Shown: positions 1 to 8,625 of the stretch, in pieces
How the letters are laid out: each line of letters starts with the position of its first letter
Numbering within the stretch: the first letter of the stretch is position 1
Position numbers and translations under genes: made by a program
Origin: Triparma columacea
Lineage: Eukaryota; Sar; Bolidophyceae; Parmales; Triparmaceae
NCBI GenBank assembly: GCA_030267965.1
Contig: BRYA01000931.1
Span: 6,484 to 24,082, forward strand
Direction: 5' to 3'
Length of the DNA: 17,599 bases
Notes under the pieces: model-generated
Databases searched by the model: none
The model's input: the letters and a program-made list of their open reading frames with translations, nothing else
Told to the model about the DNA's origin: nothing

Positions 1-31
1 CATTCTCTCTCCGCTTCTCCTGACAACCCAG
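1..31 (+). promoter_or_regulatory. Likely 3' end of an intron (branch point and acceptor) before the giant exon
   Basis: The first 31 bases are pyrimidine-rich, contain a branch-like CTGAC at 20-24 and end in CCCAG. This matches the ends of the other introns in the window (CACCTCAG, CTCCTCAG, CTTGCAG, TTCACAG). Translation in frame with the giant protein stays open from base 2, so the exon may begin at 32 with a Gly run before the Met at 41. The alternative is that this is simply a pyrimidine-rich 5' leader and 41 is the true start. Confidence 0.45.
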
Positions 32-40
32 GGAGGAGGA

Positions 41-3000
41 ATGGGGCCCCTTTGCGAGTCTCTCTCATCTCTTTACGGTTCCCGCGGTGGCGCAGCTTCC
101 ATGACTTGGGAGAACATGAGGGACTTCGTTGAGTCTGCCTGTTCGCGCGTCCTCTCTAACAACATATTTGTCGAGAGTACGTACCTGGTTGCCTCGTCGT
201 CACTCCTCCTGCCCCGGCCTCCTTTTCGCACCTCTCCTGAGGCCTTCGCCAGAAATGTCGGGACCAACAACCCCTCAATGGTCTTTGTCTCTGCGAACCA
301 GCTCGAGGCCATGACTCTTGGTTCCGCTGTTGAGTTGTCTTCGACCCCTACGCTTCCTCTGCTTCTCGATTCTGTTTCGTTTGCAGATGTGCTCTCCACC
401 ATGAACCCCATGACTGTTAGCAAGATGCAGCTACAGAGACTTCAAGAGATTGTTGATTCGGGTTTCGGTTTCAAGAGGGCCAATTTGGACGACATTCACG
501 AGTCTGTTGAGGATGCTGCCGGTCCTAGCTTCATGCAGCAGTACGCTGCACTGCTTGCCGCTAAGAAGGTCCAAGATGAGATCAAGGAGGCTACCGAGCT
601 TGTTGCCAATCTTGGTCATGCAGTGAGGCAGAGAGCCTCAGAGCTACTGCTCGAAGGGCCTTTGTTGAGCCTCAAGGAGGGTATCGGGAGAAATGATGGG
701 GGGGCTGCTGCGACCGTGGAAAGCAGCCAAAGCTCAAGACCTGAGATATCACGGGCTCGTATGCATGCCTACAGTCAGGTCTCTGACCGTTCTGGCCGAG
801 GGATCGCTGGCTATGAGGGGTGGGGCTGGTCCGAATCGTCTACTTCGCTCGAGAGTAGCGGTGAGCCAGTTTGCGTTCTCGAGATCAGTCCTGAGAGGCT
901 CGAGGAGATTCAGGGATGTGACTCCCAGCCCTTCTCTGCCCATCTCATCAGGATCTTGAACCATGCGTCCACTGATGATAGGCTTAGCAATGTCAAGGAC
1001 ATCGTTCAGTACTACCCCGGCGTCGATGTGGACGTGCAAGGAAGGGAGAGTGACAGTGGAGGCGGTTCTGGAGGCCTCAAGGGCAGGGTTCGCGCCGCCC
1101 ATGTTGTGACGACGTCGCTGGATGGCTACTCGCCTCTTTCCAACATTGTCGATGCCAAGGGTGGCATTGGCAGTACCAACTCAGGTGTAAGGCTCGCTAG
1201 ATACGTGGGAAGACAGGTTCTTCGAACGCTGTCCAGAATCCATGATGGCAATTACCTGCTGAGAGATCTCAGCTTGAAGTCCATCTTCCTGCCTCCTTCC
1301 CTGGACTCCAATGACTCTATCATTATCGGGAGCCTGCTCCACTTGGGTGTCCTGGACGAGGATGGCAACTTAACGAATGAAGCCCCTGATCTTGACCCTA
1401 GCTTGTTCAGTTTGACTTCCAGCATGTGCCCACCTGAGGCTCTTGCTGTTAAGAAGTTGTCCCTGGAGCAGGGAGGAGGCTTCGAGGTCGAGTTCACTGA
1501 CTCGAGGTCCCTAGGAAAAGCAAGTGGTACCAAACCGGCCACCAAGACTTGGGATACTTGGTGCTTCGGGGTGATGCTATTCGAACTGGTGACGGGGAAG
1601 AAGATACCATCCTACGGCAGCAGTTTAATGGGATACCTTGGGAAGTCTGAACAGTCAGGAGATTCTGATCAGCTGTTAAGGCGTTTCCATTACGACTGGA
1701 TCAAGGCCATCGGAGAGAGTAAGGGCGAACGAGACGTCGCAAAGGTGGAGAGCTTCGATGATGACTCTGATGAAGAGGTCAACTTTTCGGACCAGAAGCC
1801 TGGACTGCAGCTCTGCTCGTCTGTGCTGACCTCTGCGACCCCTTTGAACTCCTCGACTGGACCACCCACGGTGGACTCCTCCCTTTTGGCATCTTCTGCC
1901 CTCCTTGCTTCTCTCGCCAACGGTTTCAGCTACAGGGCTCTTCTGCCCCGCAGCGCAATCATCGAGAGTGGAGGGAGGAAGGCGGGCGATCAGCTCATTG
2001 AGGCCATCCGTCAGAAGTGGATTCGCCTCGAGATGAGCCACGACGGCTCTTCGACCTCATGTTGCAGTTGGCCAGAGTTGATTGAGAAAATGTCTCGCCA
2101 TGCAAGAGGCATTGAGAGGAAGGTGAAGGCCGAGAACGCTACCAAGGGCAACGATGGTGACGCTGACGAGACTTCTCATGCTCTCAAGGTGCTTAAGTCA
2201 CTCGATTCGGCCGACCGTAGGGGGCTGGCCCCTTCCGTATTTGTCGAGAACCTTATTTCCGGACCCGACGGCATTCATGGCAATGGTCTCAATTATCCTT
2301 TGACCCCAGTCGAGGCCGCCCGCTTGGCGTCCTGTGCCACTTTCATTGACAAGGCTGATTCTGGCAGCGAGCCCCTCGTCTTCTACGAAGCGTTCGCCTC
2401 CATCTTCAGCGGATACCCTCACGGAGGCAAGTTCGGAGGGAAGGAAGACCCTTCCTCTCTCCTCCTGGACGTCCTTGCTCTCTGCTTCATCGGCCAGGCG
2501 GAATTGCGCCCCACGGCTGAAACGCTCCTCTCCCATCCATTTTTCACCCTCACTGATGCTGAAGAGAACGCTGCCATGTTGGACGCCAAGGCTTATAACA
2601 GCGGGGCTGGCCCAGTGAACGTCATGGTTCAACAGCACGTTATCAAGCCGCTCCATGAACTGACAATGCAGAGCGCTAAGCTTACTAATGCCCAGCAGAA
2701 GGTCGATTTGGCTCTTTCGATAGGTGCCACGGACATTGACGGCGCCCACAACGACCATCTCTTCGATGTTGGCACTTTCTGTGATGTCCTCAACTCCGCA
2801 AGCAGCTTCCTTCACGGAGGTGGCGAATCAAGCTTTAGCAACAGTGCTGCCGCTGAGGGAAGTAGGGTTGCTCACAGCAGCCGCTGGTCCCCGTCAGAGA
2901 GGCTTCACGCGGCAGAGTTGATGTTCTCTAATGAGCTCATGGTTGGCGGTATCCTTCCGAAGATCGTAGCTTGCGCGTTGAGGTTTGTAACCAGTGATCA

Positions 3001-6000
3001 GGGAAGCATGACAGGATATGACTTCGAGAACGCTGCTGCCGTTGGAGGTTCTGCCAATGCCACACTTGGCCAGCGCCTCATGAGCAGGATAGTCCGCTTC
3101 TTCGAGAGCGTCCTCCTAGAAACGAGGCCTATCGCCGAAGGTGGAAACAAGCTCAAAGATGGGCCGGCGACGCCTTACGTGAGCAGTATCTTGGAGGCCT
3201 TGGTGAAGCTCTACCTGGGAGAGGAGGCAGGTCTTGCCTCTATCTACGGAAAGGGGCGAGGCTTCAGGATAGACTTTTCAGGATTCGGAGGAAGCAATTT
3301 TGGCTACGACGACATCTCACATATCAAGGGTGGCGTGAAAATATCCAAGTCCACGAAGTGGGGTCCTTTCGGGAGGGACATGGAAGGCGTGAACCACTGG
3401 TCGCCTAATTTCATGAACGTCATTGAACCTGTTCTTTTGCTCGCCGTCACGGAAAGCGGAGGGGGGAACCACCTTTATGCCCCCATCGTCGATTTTATCA
3501 GGGCCTCCAAGGTCAAGATCGAGGCAGGAGATGAAGATGCAACTGTGGGAGGCGGGGGTGATGATGATGATGATGATGACGACTTGGTGGGGACGGAGAG
3601 TGGCGCTGTCACAACCGTGAAGCCCTTTATGAGAACGAGCCTGTACTTTTCAGAGCTTGTCAGTCTTGGGCGCACCTTTGCTAACCTCGCTGCTGCCTCA
3701 CGCGGGCAGGGAAGGACAGGTGCCAGGGCCAGGAGGAGCTGCGTAAGCTTCATTTTGACCATGGTGAGGTTGTGGGGCTTGAAGGAGGGGGGAGGAGCAG
3801 CCGAGGGTCTCTCGGCGCGCCCAGATGCTCTTAGCAGCATGCAGCGTGCCCAGCTCCTTCTGGATGTCAGGGTTGCAAGCAAGCTGCTTCCTTACGTGGC
3901 GGATTACGATGCCGAGGTTCGAAGGGATGTCCTTACCTCTGCCCTTGCTGCGCTCTCGACCGGCATGCCCTTGCTTGGTGGGAACACCGGCAACGTTGCC
4001 AACCCTCACGCCGAGCTCGGTTTGGAGTTCTGCAGCAAGGGTTGGTGCGAGGCCTTCGGCAAGGCGCTTGTGAGTGGTGGATCCACCAAGGACGACGCTG
4101 CTTGCAGGACGCTTGCGGCACAGTGCCTAGAGAGGATGGCTTCGGCCGGGGATGTTGCCTGCGAAGGTTGGGGCGTGGCCGGCGTTGTCGGCAACCTGGG
4201 CAATGCGCTCACCGACAACAGGCGGGCAGGAGCTAAGGACGGCGCGCTAGCCGTCTTCGAGGCGCTTGCGTCCTCTTCGGCTCCCAACGTCAGCAAGCTT
4301 CTACAGGCTCATCCTTCCATTCAGTCCAACCTAGCTAGTGTTGGGCTGTCTATGCCGCCCCCTCTGAACCTGCCTATGCTTTCCCAAAGGGGCATGGACT
4401 TGGCCAAGGGTCACACTATGGCAGAAGTTGAGCAGCTCGTCAGCATGGTTAGGAACCTTCTCAGCTCCGCTGCGCAGATGGATGACAGTTCGGTGCTCGG
4501 AGAGGGCAGACCTCCGGAGAGTCTTATCAAGTTGGTTGCCCAGATTTGGGGCTGGTTTGAAGTGTACTGGTACAAGGCTAGTCTCGCTGGATTGAGCGGA
4601 AAGAATGATCCTCATGAGAACGCAAGGACTCACGTCTTAGCCGAGTGCATAGACCTTTTTGAGTTCTTGGTAAGCGGAGGAGGAGGCGAGAGGGGCGCCT
4701 GGCTATTAGACATTGCTCCAGACTACGATGTCTGTAAGGTTGGAGGGATCAGACCCCCGGGAGATACTGGGGATGGCCCCATGAACGAGGAAGAGGAGGA
4801 GATAGAGAGGGAGAGGGAGGGGAAGAGGAGGGGGAAGGAAATCACGAAGAGGCTGCTCATGGACATTGGTATGGGCATGGAAGAGGCTGGTCTCGAGGAA
4901 GATGACGATGGTGACGGTGACGAGAATAAGGCTGCCGGGAACGGACTTACTGCCTTTGTCACCAAGATGGGGAGGAACAGAGGCGGAGGATTCGAAGCTT
5001 TCCGCGCTGACAAGCTCGTTGGCTTGAAGGTGAAGGTCATGCACGCCGTTGCTAGCGGGATGAAGTCCGGGGGGAGCACCGTTGTCGACAAGATGCTCAA
5101 CAGCGGGGTCGCGCTATACTTTGGTGAGGCCATGCATGCTGGAGCATTGCTCGTCAAGAATGCGATCAACTCAGGGTCTGAGCACATTCACCTTGCGACG
5201 AATTACGCTGATGCTTGTGCTGCTAGGGCCAGGATGTGGGAATGTCTTCTAGTCAGCAGGAGCAAAAAGTGCGCTGAGCAGATCCTTTTGAGCGGAGTGT
5301 GTGAACTTATCGTCGGGGTAATGCTGAGAGATGAGAAGGCTGTTGACGTGACAAATGTTGTTATCGACCTGCAGTTTGCCCCCTTCAACGGGAAGCGCCT
5401 TTGCAGGAACGAGGCCATTGGAATGCTAGTTGCTTGCAAGAAGGGTATCGGAGAAGGTTCCACGATTGTCTGCAAGGCCGTGGTTGGCGAGATTGTGAGG
5501 CAGCTGAGGAAGTACGACACGGTAGCGCAAGAGAGAGAGAGCCTCTGGAGGATGGGTGGAGGAGGGAAGACTCTGAGGGCCAGACAGGCAAGGTCTGAGG
5601 TAATCAGGGTGATGAGAGCTATACTCAGTGTTAGGAGTTCCGAGTTGGTGAGGGACCTCCAGTTCATTGCAGGAGTCGGCACTGATCTGCTCGAGAAGGA
5701 GGTTGCTCTGTGGAACGGACTGCCGTTGAGCATGGTTGAAAAGAAACACCTGGCTGCTGAGTGGGTGAAGTGGGCTAAGGGTCAGGCGGAGCAGTATGAT
5801 AACGTCCGTGTAGTTGCGGACGAGGACAACGATCTCTTCAAGTACGATTCCGAGCTCAGAGAGCTTGTTGGCAGGGGTGGGAGAGCTGGAAGGAGAAGGG
5901 ATGAGGAGGTTGGCCAAGAGGTCAAGGCTGCCATCACAGAGAGTGTCGCCCAGAGCATGGGTGCAGGGAATGCAACCGTTCCTGTTGGAAGGAACATTCC

Positions 6001-8413
6001 GATCGAAGCCCATCCGGCTCCCGTTGAGCGTGTGGTTTCGGCGCCTGCAGCCACAGCAGATATCGCCCCTGTAGCTCCAAGTCAGGCGACCGCATCGGTT
6101 GCCGAGGCTCTCGAGGTGGCACCCCCCGCTGTGCCAAGCAAGAAGCTTTGCACGATCAAGGTTGTCGGCCCTCCTGAAAAGCTCTCGCTGCAGAAGCTCC
6201 TCAATGGCATCGCTGTGGATGTTGGGTGCGACGACAATGAGATCACGGCCCTTAGCGTGAGGAGGGGCATCCAAAAAGGCGGAAATGGCGAAGCCACGAT
6301 CGTTGAGCTTTCCGTTAACGATGGTGTCGCGACGAGCATTCACACCCGAGCCAGGGCGGCCATGTTCCTGACTGAGGCCGGAAGTGGATTGACATTCGTT
6401 AGTGTTGAGATCCAGAGCATGGGAAGGATCGACAACAAGGGGAACGAAGTCTTCGGTGGAATTGATGATGACATGGAGTTCGGGATCGCTACTGGCACTG
6501 GTAGTAAGAGTGCCATGAGTATGAGCTCCGGCTTAAGCAACTTTTATGCCGAGGCCCCCATGGACACTTACGTCTCAAATCTCAGAATGAACAGGGGGGG
6601 GGCCGGCGGAGATGCGACTGGCTATGATAGGGCTGGGGTGGATTTCGGAACCCAGTACTCCGCGAGGAGTGGAGGATCGAGGTCTGCGAGGTTCGGGCGT
6701 AGTGGAGGGAGAGGCGAAGAAGCATCGCCTCCCACCCTCCCTCTGATCTTGGACCGCCTCGGAGGGGCAATTGCCGAGATTAAGATGGTTTATGATTCCA
6801 GGTCCTCTGACGACGGGACTTTGGACCGCCAAGACATCATGAATGGGCTGCTCGATCTGAGAATTGACCCCATGCTGGCGAGGGATGCGGTGAAGACCAG
6901 TTCCATGTGTGACTTCCATTCTTTCGTGCTGATGCATGCCAAGACCGCTGGTTACGACGGTAGCGGCGATGAGAGCGGCAACGGAAACGTGAATCTCCCT
7001 GGAGAGATGTGGGTCGAGAACGGCTCCTCTGGAAGGTGGTTGGTTCTTGGTGGAAGGGACGTCGGCAAACTGAGGAGGGGTTTCGACAATTTTGCTGAGA
7101 GGTTCGGAGCTGACAGCGACAAGAGCATCCTCAGTAAGGACAAGCTGAAGAGTGCCCTTCGCGCAGTTGGCGGCTTGGTGGTTTCCGATGGGGAAATCGG
7201 CAAGTACTTGGGAGCCAGAGGTGGAGTGCTGAACGTTTCGAGGAAGGGTGAGAGTATCATTGGCTTCCAAGAGTTCTGCCGCTGTTGGCTCGAATTCGGT
7301 GGTGAGAAGGACGGTGACTGGGCCGTCGAGAACATGGGGCGAAGCGTGGAGATGAGGGGGAGGGGGGAGGAGGGAGAATTTGACATGTACGATGAGTACG
7401 AGGGAGAGGAGAATTTGAGGAAGAACATCGACATTGGGAAGGACTTGGAGGAATTCCTTGTACCTGATGACGACGAGATGGAAGACTACGCCAAAGAGGA
7501 GAGGTACGCGAACTTGGGGGCGGGTGCCAAGAAGTTCGCCAGGGATGACTTTGCCTCGAGCAGGGTTAGGGACAGTGGCCCCGGCTTCAGGATGTCGGGA
7601 GGCGGGGCGCGCTGGGCTGCGAAGCAGCAAGAGAGGAAGAAGGCGGCCGGCAAATTCAAGGGAGGCGAGAGAAGCTTGTTGGGCGTGAGCGCCGAGAGGG
7701 GAGGAGACGACACTCTGAGAGACGAACTGAGGGGAAGTGCACTGAAAAGGGGGTTCAAAGAGTTGAGCGGGGGCAAGGATAGGATTACCATGGGAAGCTT
7801 GAGGGTCGCGATGGCCAAGAGGGGCGACAGCGGGGGAGCTGCTGAAGATGAGGCGTTGAGAACTTTCATTGAGAGCAGAGGGGGGAACATTAGGGATGGC
7901 TTGACGGAGAAGCAATTCAACGACGCGTACGAAAGTGGAAGGGGGGGCATTGCCGGTGGAAGCATCAGTCTTCCCTACGTTGACGACGGAAGCCGCGTCG
8001 CCGGTAGCGGCGGAGTGAGTTGGAAGGACAAGAAGGGGGAGGGTAGGGATAAGGGGAAGAAGGGGAAGAAGAGGTATGAGGATAGTGACGATGAGAGCGA
8101 AAATAGCGATGAGGAGGAGGACAGCCCAAGGTTGAGCAGGAAAGATAGGGAGTCGAGAGACGAGGAGATAGACGAACTCACAGTCGATCCTTTCACGGAG
8201 GAGGCTATTTTGAAGACCTTCAACATGTACGACCTTAATTCCGACGGGGTCATCAGCTACCTGGAATTGAAGACCATCTTCCAGCAGCAGGGAAGGGACA
8301 GTTTGGACTACGAGATTAGGAGCTGGATCCGGAGCCGCGATTCAAGCGGAACGGGAAGCGTGAACTTCGCGGATTTCAGGAGGAACTTCCTGTTGAAGCA
8401 GATGAAGCGGTGA
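41..8413 (+). CDS. Giant pseudokinase / helical-repeat / EF-hand protein (probably 5'-partial)
   Basis: One uninterrupted 2790-codon frame. Residues ~355-835 read as a protein kinase domain: an alpha-E helix then an HRD-like R408-D409, with the catalytic-loop Lys and Asn replaced (S411, S414); a subdomain IX block with D505-x-W-x-F-G; then, after an insert of nearly 300 residues, a subdomain XI block LRPTAETLLSHPFF around 822-835. No convincing DFG is seen (only a DEDG stretch), so it is probably a pseudokinase. Residues ~1266-1414 look like HEAT/ARM-type helical repeats, and D1174-D1181 is an Asp run. Residues ~2237-2304, ~2343-2421 and ~2558-2632 look like degenerate EF-hand pairs. A charged disordered segment (~2666-2713) precedes a good EF-hand loop at 2731-2742 (D1, N3, D5, S9, E12) and a weaker one at 2767-2778. 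ULK4 and Fused kinases also join kinase and ARM repeats, but homology to them is not shown. The frame is open to the left edge and a splice acceptor lies just upstream of the first ATG, so the true start is probably outside the window. Confidence 0.85.
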   Translation: MGPLCESLSSLYGSRGGAASMTWENMRDFVESACSRVLSNNIFVESTYLVASSSLLLPRPPFRTSPEAFARNVGTNNPSMVFVSANQLEAMTLGSAVELSSTPTLPLLLDSVSFADVLSTMNPMTVSKMQLQRLQEIVDSGFGFKRANLDDIHESVEDAAGPSFMQQYAALLAAKKVQDEIKEATELVANLGHAVRQRASELLLEGPLLSLKEGIGRNDGGAAATVESSQSSRPEISRARMHAYSQVSDRSGRGIAGYEGWGWSESSTSLESSGEPVCVLEISPERLEEIQGCDSQPFSAHLIRILNHASTDDRLSNVKDIVQYYPGVDVDVQGRESDSGGGSGGLKGRVRAAHVVTTSLDGYSPLSNIVDAKGGIGSTNSGVRLARYVGRQVLRTLSRIHDGNYLLRDLSLKSIFLPPSLDSNDSIIIGSLLHLGVLDEDGNLTNEAPDLDPSLFSLTSSMCPPEALAVKKLSLEQGGGFEVEFTDSRSLGKASGTKPATKTWDTWCFGVMLFELVTGKKIPSYGSSLMGYLGKSEQSGDSDQLLRRFHYDWIKAIGESKGERDVAKVESFDDDSDEEVNFSDQKPGLQLCSSVLTSATPLNSSTGPPTVDSSLLASSALLASLANGFSYRALLPRSAIIESGGRKAGDQLIEAIRQKWIRLEMSHDGSSTSCCSWPELIEKMSRHARGIERKVKAENATKGNDGDADETSHALKVLKSLDSADRRGLAPSVFVENLISGPDGIHGNGLNYPLTPVEAARLASCATFIDKADSGSEPLVFYEAFASIFSGYPHGGKFGGKEDPSSLLLDVLALCFIGQAELRPTAETLLSHPFFTLTDAEENAAMLDAKAYNSGAGPVNVMVQQHVIKPLHELTMQSAKLTNAQQKVDLALSIGATDIDGAHNDHLFDVGTFCDVLNSASSFLHGGGESSFSNSAAAEGSRVAHSSRWSPSERLHAAELMFSNELMVGGILPKIVACALRFVTSDQGSMTGYDFENAAAVGGSANATLGQRLMSRIVRFFESVLLETRPIAEGGNKLKDGPATPYVSSILEALVKLYLGEEAGLASIYGKGRGFRIDFSGFGGSNFGYDDISHIKGGVKISKSTKWGPFGRDMEGVNHWSPNFMNVIEPVLLLAVTESGGGNHLYAPIVDFIRASKVKIEAGDEDATVGGGGDDDDDDDDLVGTESGAVTTVKPFMRTSLYFSELVSLGRTFANLAAASRGQGRTGARARRSCVSFILTMVRLWGLKEGGGAAEGLSARPDALSSMQRAQLLLDVRVASKLLPYVADYDAEVRRDVLTSALAALSTGMPLLGGNTGNVANPHAELGLEFCSKGWCEAFGKALVSGGSTKDDAACRTLAAQCLERMASAGDVACEGWGVAGVVGNLGNALTDNRRAGAKDGALAVFEALASSSAPNVSKLLQAHPSIQSNLASVGLSMPPPLNLPMLSQRGMDLAKGHTMAEVEQLVSMVRNLLSSAAQMDDSSVLGEGRPPESLIKLVAQIWGWFEVYWYKASLAGLSGKNDPHENARTHVLAECIDLFEFLVSGGGGERGAWLLDIAPDYDVCKVGGIRPPGDTGDGPMNEEEEEIEREREGKRRGKEITKRLLMDIGMGMEEAGLEEDDDGDGDENKAAGNGLTAFVTKMGRNRGGGFEAFRADKLVGLKVKVMHAVASGMKSGGSTVVDKMLNSGVALYFGEAMHAGALLVKNAINSGSEHIHLATNYADACAARARMWECLLVSRSKKCAEQILLSGVCELIVGVMLRDEKAVDVTNVVIDLQFAPFNGKRLCRNEAIGMLVACKKGIGEGSTIVCKAVVGEIVRQLRKYDTVAQERESLWRMGGGGKTLRARQARSEVIRVMRAILSVRSSELVRDLQFIAGVGTDLLEKEVALWNGLPLSMVEKKHLAAEWVKWAKGQAEQYDNVRVVADEDNDLFKYDSELRELVGRGGRAGRRRDEEVGQEVKAAITESVAQSMGAGNATVPVGRNIPIEAHPAPVERVVSAPAATADIAPVAPSQATASVAEALEVAPPAVPSKKLCTIKVVGPPEKLSLQKLLNGIAVDVGCDDNEITALSVRRGIQKGGNGEATIVELSVNDGVATSIHTRARAAMFLTEAGSGLTFVSVEIQSMGRIDNKGNEVFGGIDDDMEFGIATGTGSKSAMSMSSGLSNFYAEAPMDTYVSNLRMNRGGAGGDATGYDRAGVDFGTQYSARSGGSRSARFGRSGGRGEEASPPTLPLILDRLGGAIAEIKMVYDSRSSDDGTLDRQDIMNGLLDLRIDPMLARDAVKTSSMCDFHSFVLMHAKTAGYDGSGDESGNGNVNLPGEMWVENGSSGRWLVLGGRDVGKLRRGFDNFAERFGADSDKSILSKDKLKSALRAVGGLVVSDGEIGKYLGARGGVLNVSRKGESIIGFQEFCRCWLEFGGEKDGDWAVENMGRSVEMRGRGEEGEFDMYDEYEGEENLRKNIDIGKDLEEFLVPDDDEMEDYAKEERYANLGAGAKKFARDDFASSRVRDSGPGFRMSGGGARWAAKQQERKKAAGKFKGGERSLLGVSAERGGDDTLRDELRGSALKRGFKELSGGKDRITMGSLRVAMAKRGDSGGAAEDEALRTFIESRGGNIRDGLTEKQFNDAYESGRGGIAGGSISLPYVDDGSRVAGSGGVSWKDKKGEGRDKGKKGKKRYEDSDDESENSDEEEDSPRLSRKDRESRDEEIDELTVDPFTEEAILKTFNMYDLNSDGVISYLELKTIFQQQGRDSLDYEIRSWIRSRDSSGTGSVNFADFRRNFLLKQMKR
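3560..3583 (+). repeat. GAT/GAC trinucleotide run encoding eight Asp
   Basis: Six GAT codons followed by two GAC codons inside the giant gene encode D1174-D1181 after a Gly-rich stretch. It is a coding microsatellite, likely variable in length and lying in a disordered linker. Confidence 0.9.
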
Positions 8414-8625
8414 GAAGGGGAACGGGGGAAAATAGGTGGTGGAGGATAGAACAAGAAGCAATAGCTAAATGATGAATTGTATAGAACCTACGTAGCTTTT
8501 AATTATGGTCGGGTGGCCTTCTCATGTTTCCCGCCGAGTTATGGTTTCGGTTTTGTTGATGCTCAATTGCCTGCCCCTGTCAGCCTTTCTTGTCTTGTAT
8601 CCCCCGGTGTAAGGATTTCCCCAAT

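Noticed and set aside
5426..6343. 305-codon minus-strand frame inside the giant gene
   Set aside because: It is antisense to the helical middle region and shows no recognisable fold; treated as a shadow frame.
6575..7915. 446-codon open frame on the minus strand inside the giant gene
   Set aside because: It lies fully antisense to coding DNA with strong codon structure, and its translation is Pro/Ser/Leu-rich without domains. Long antisense frames are expected opposite GC-rich, Ser/Gly/Glu-rich coding sequence.
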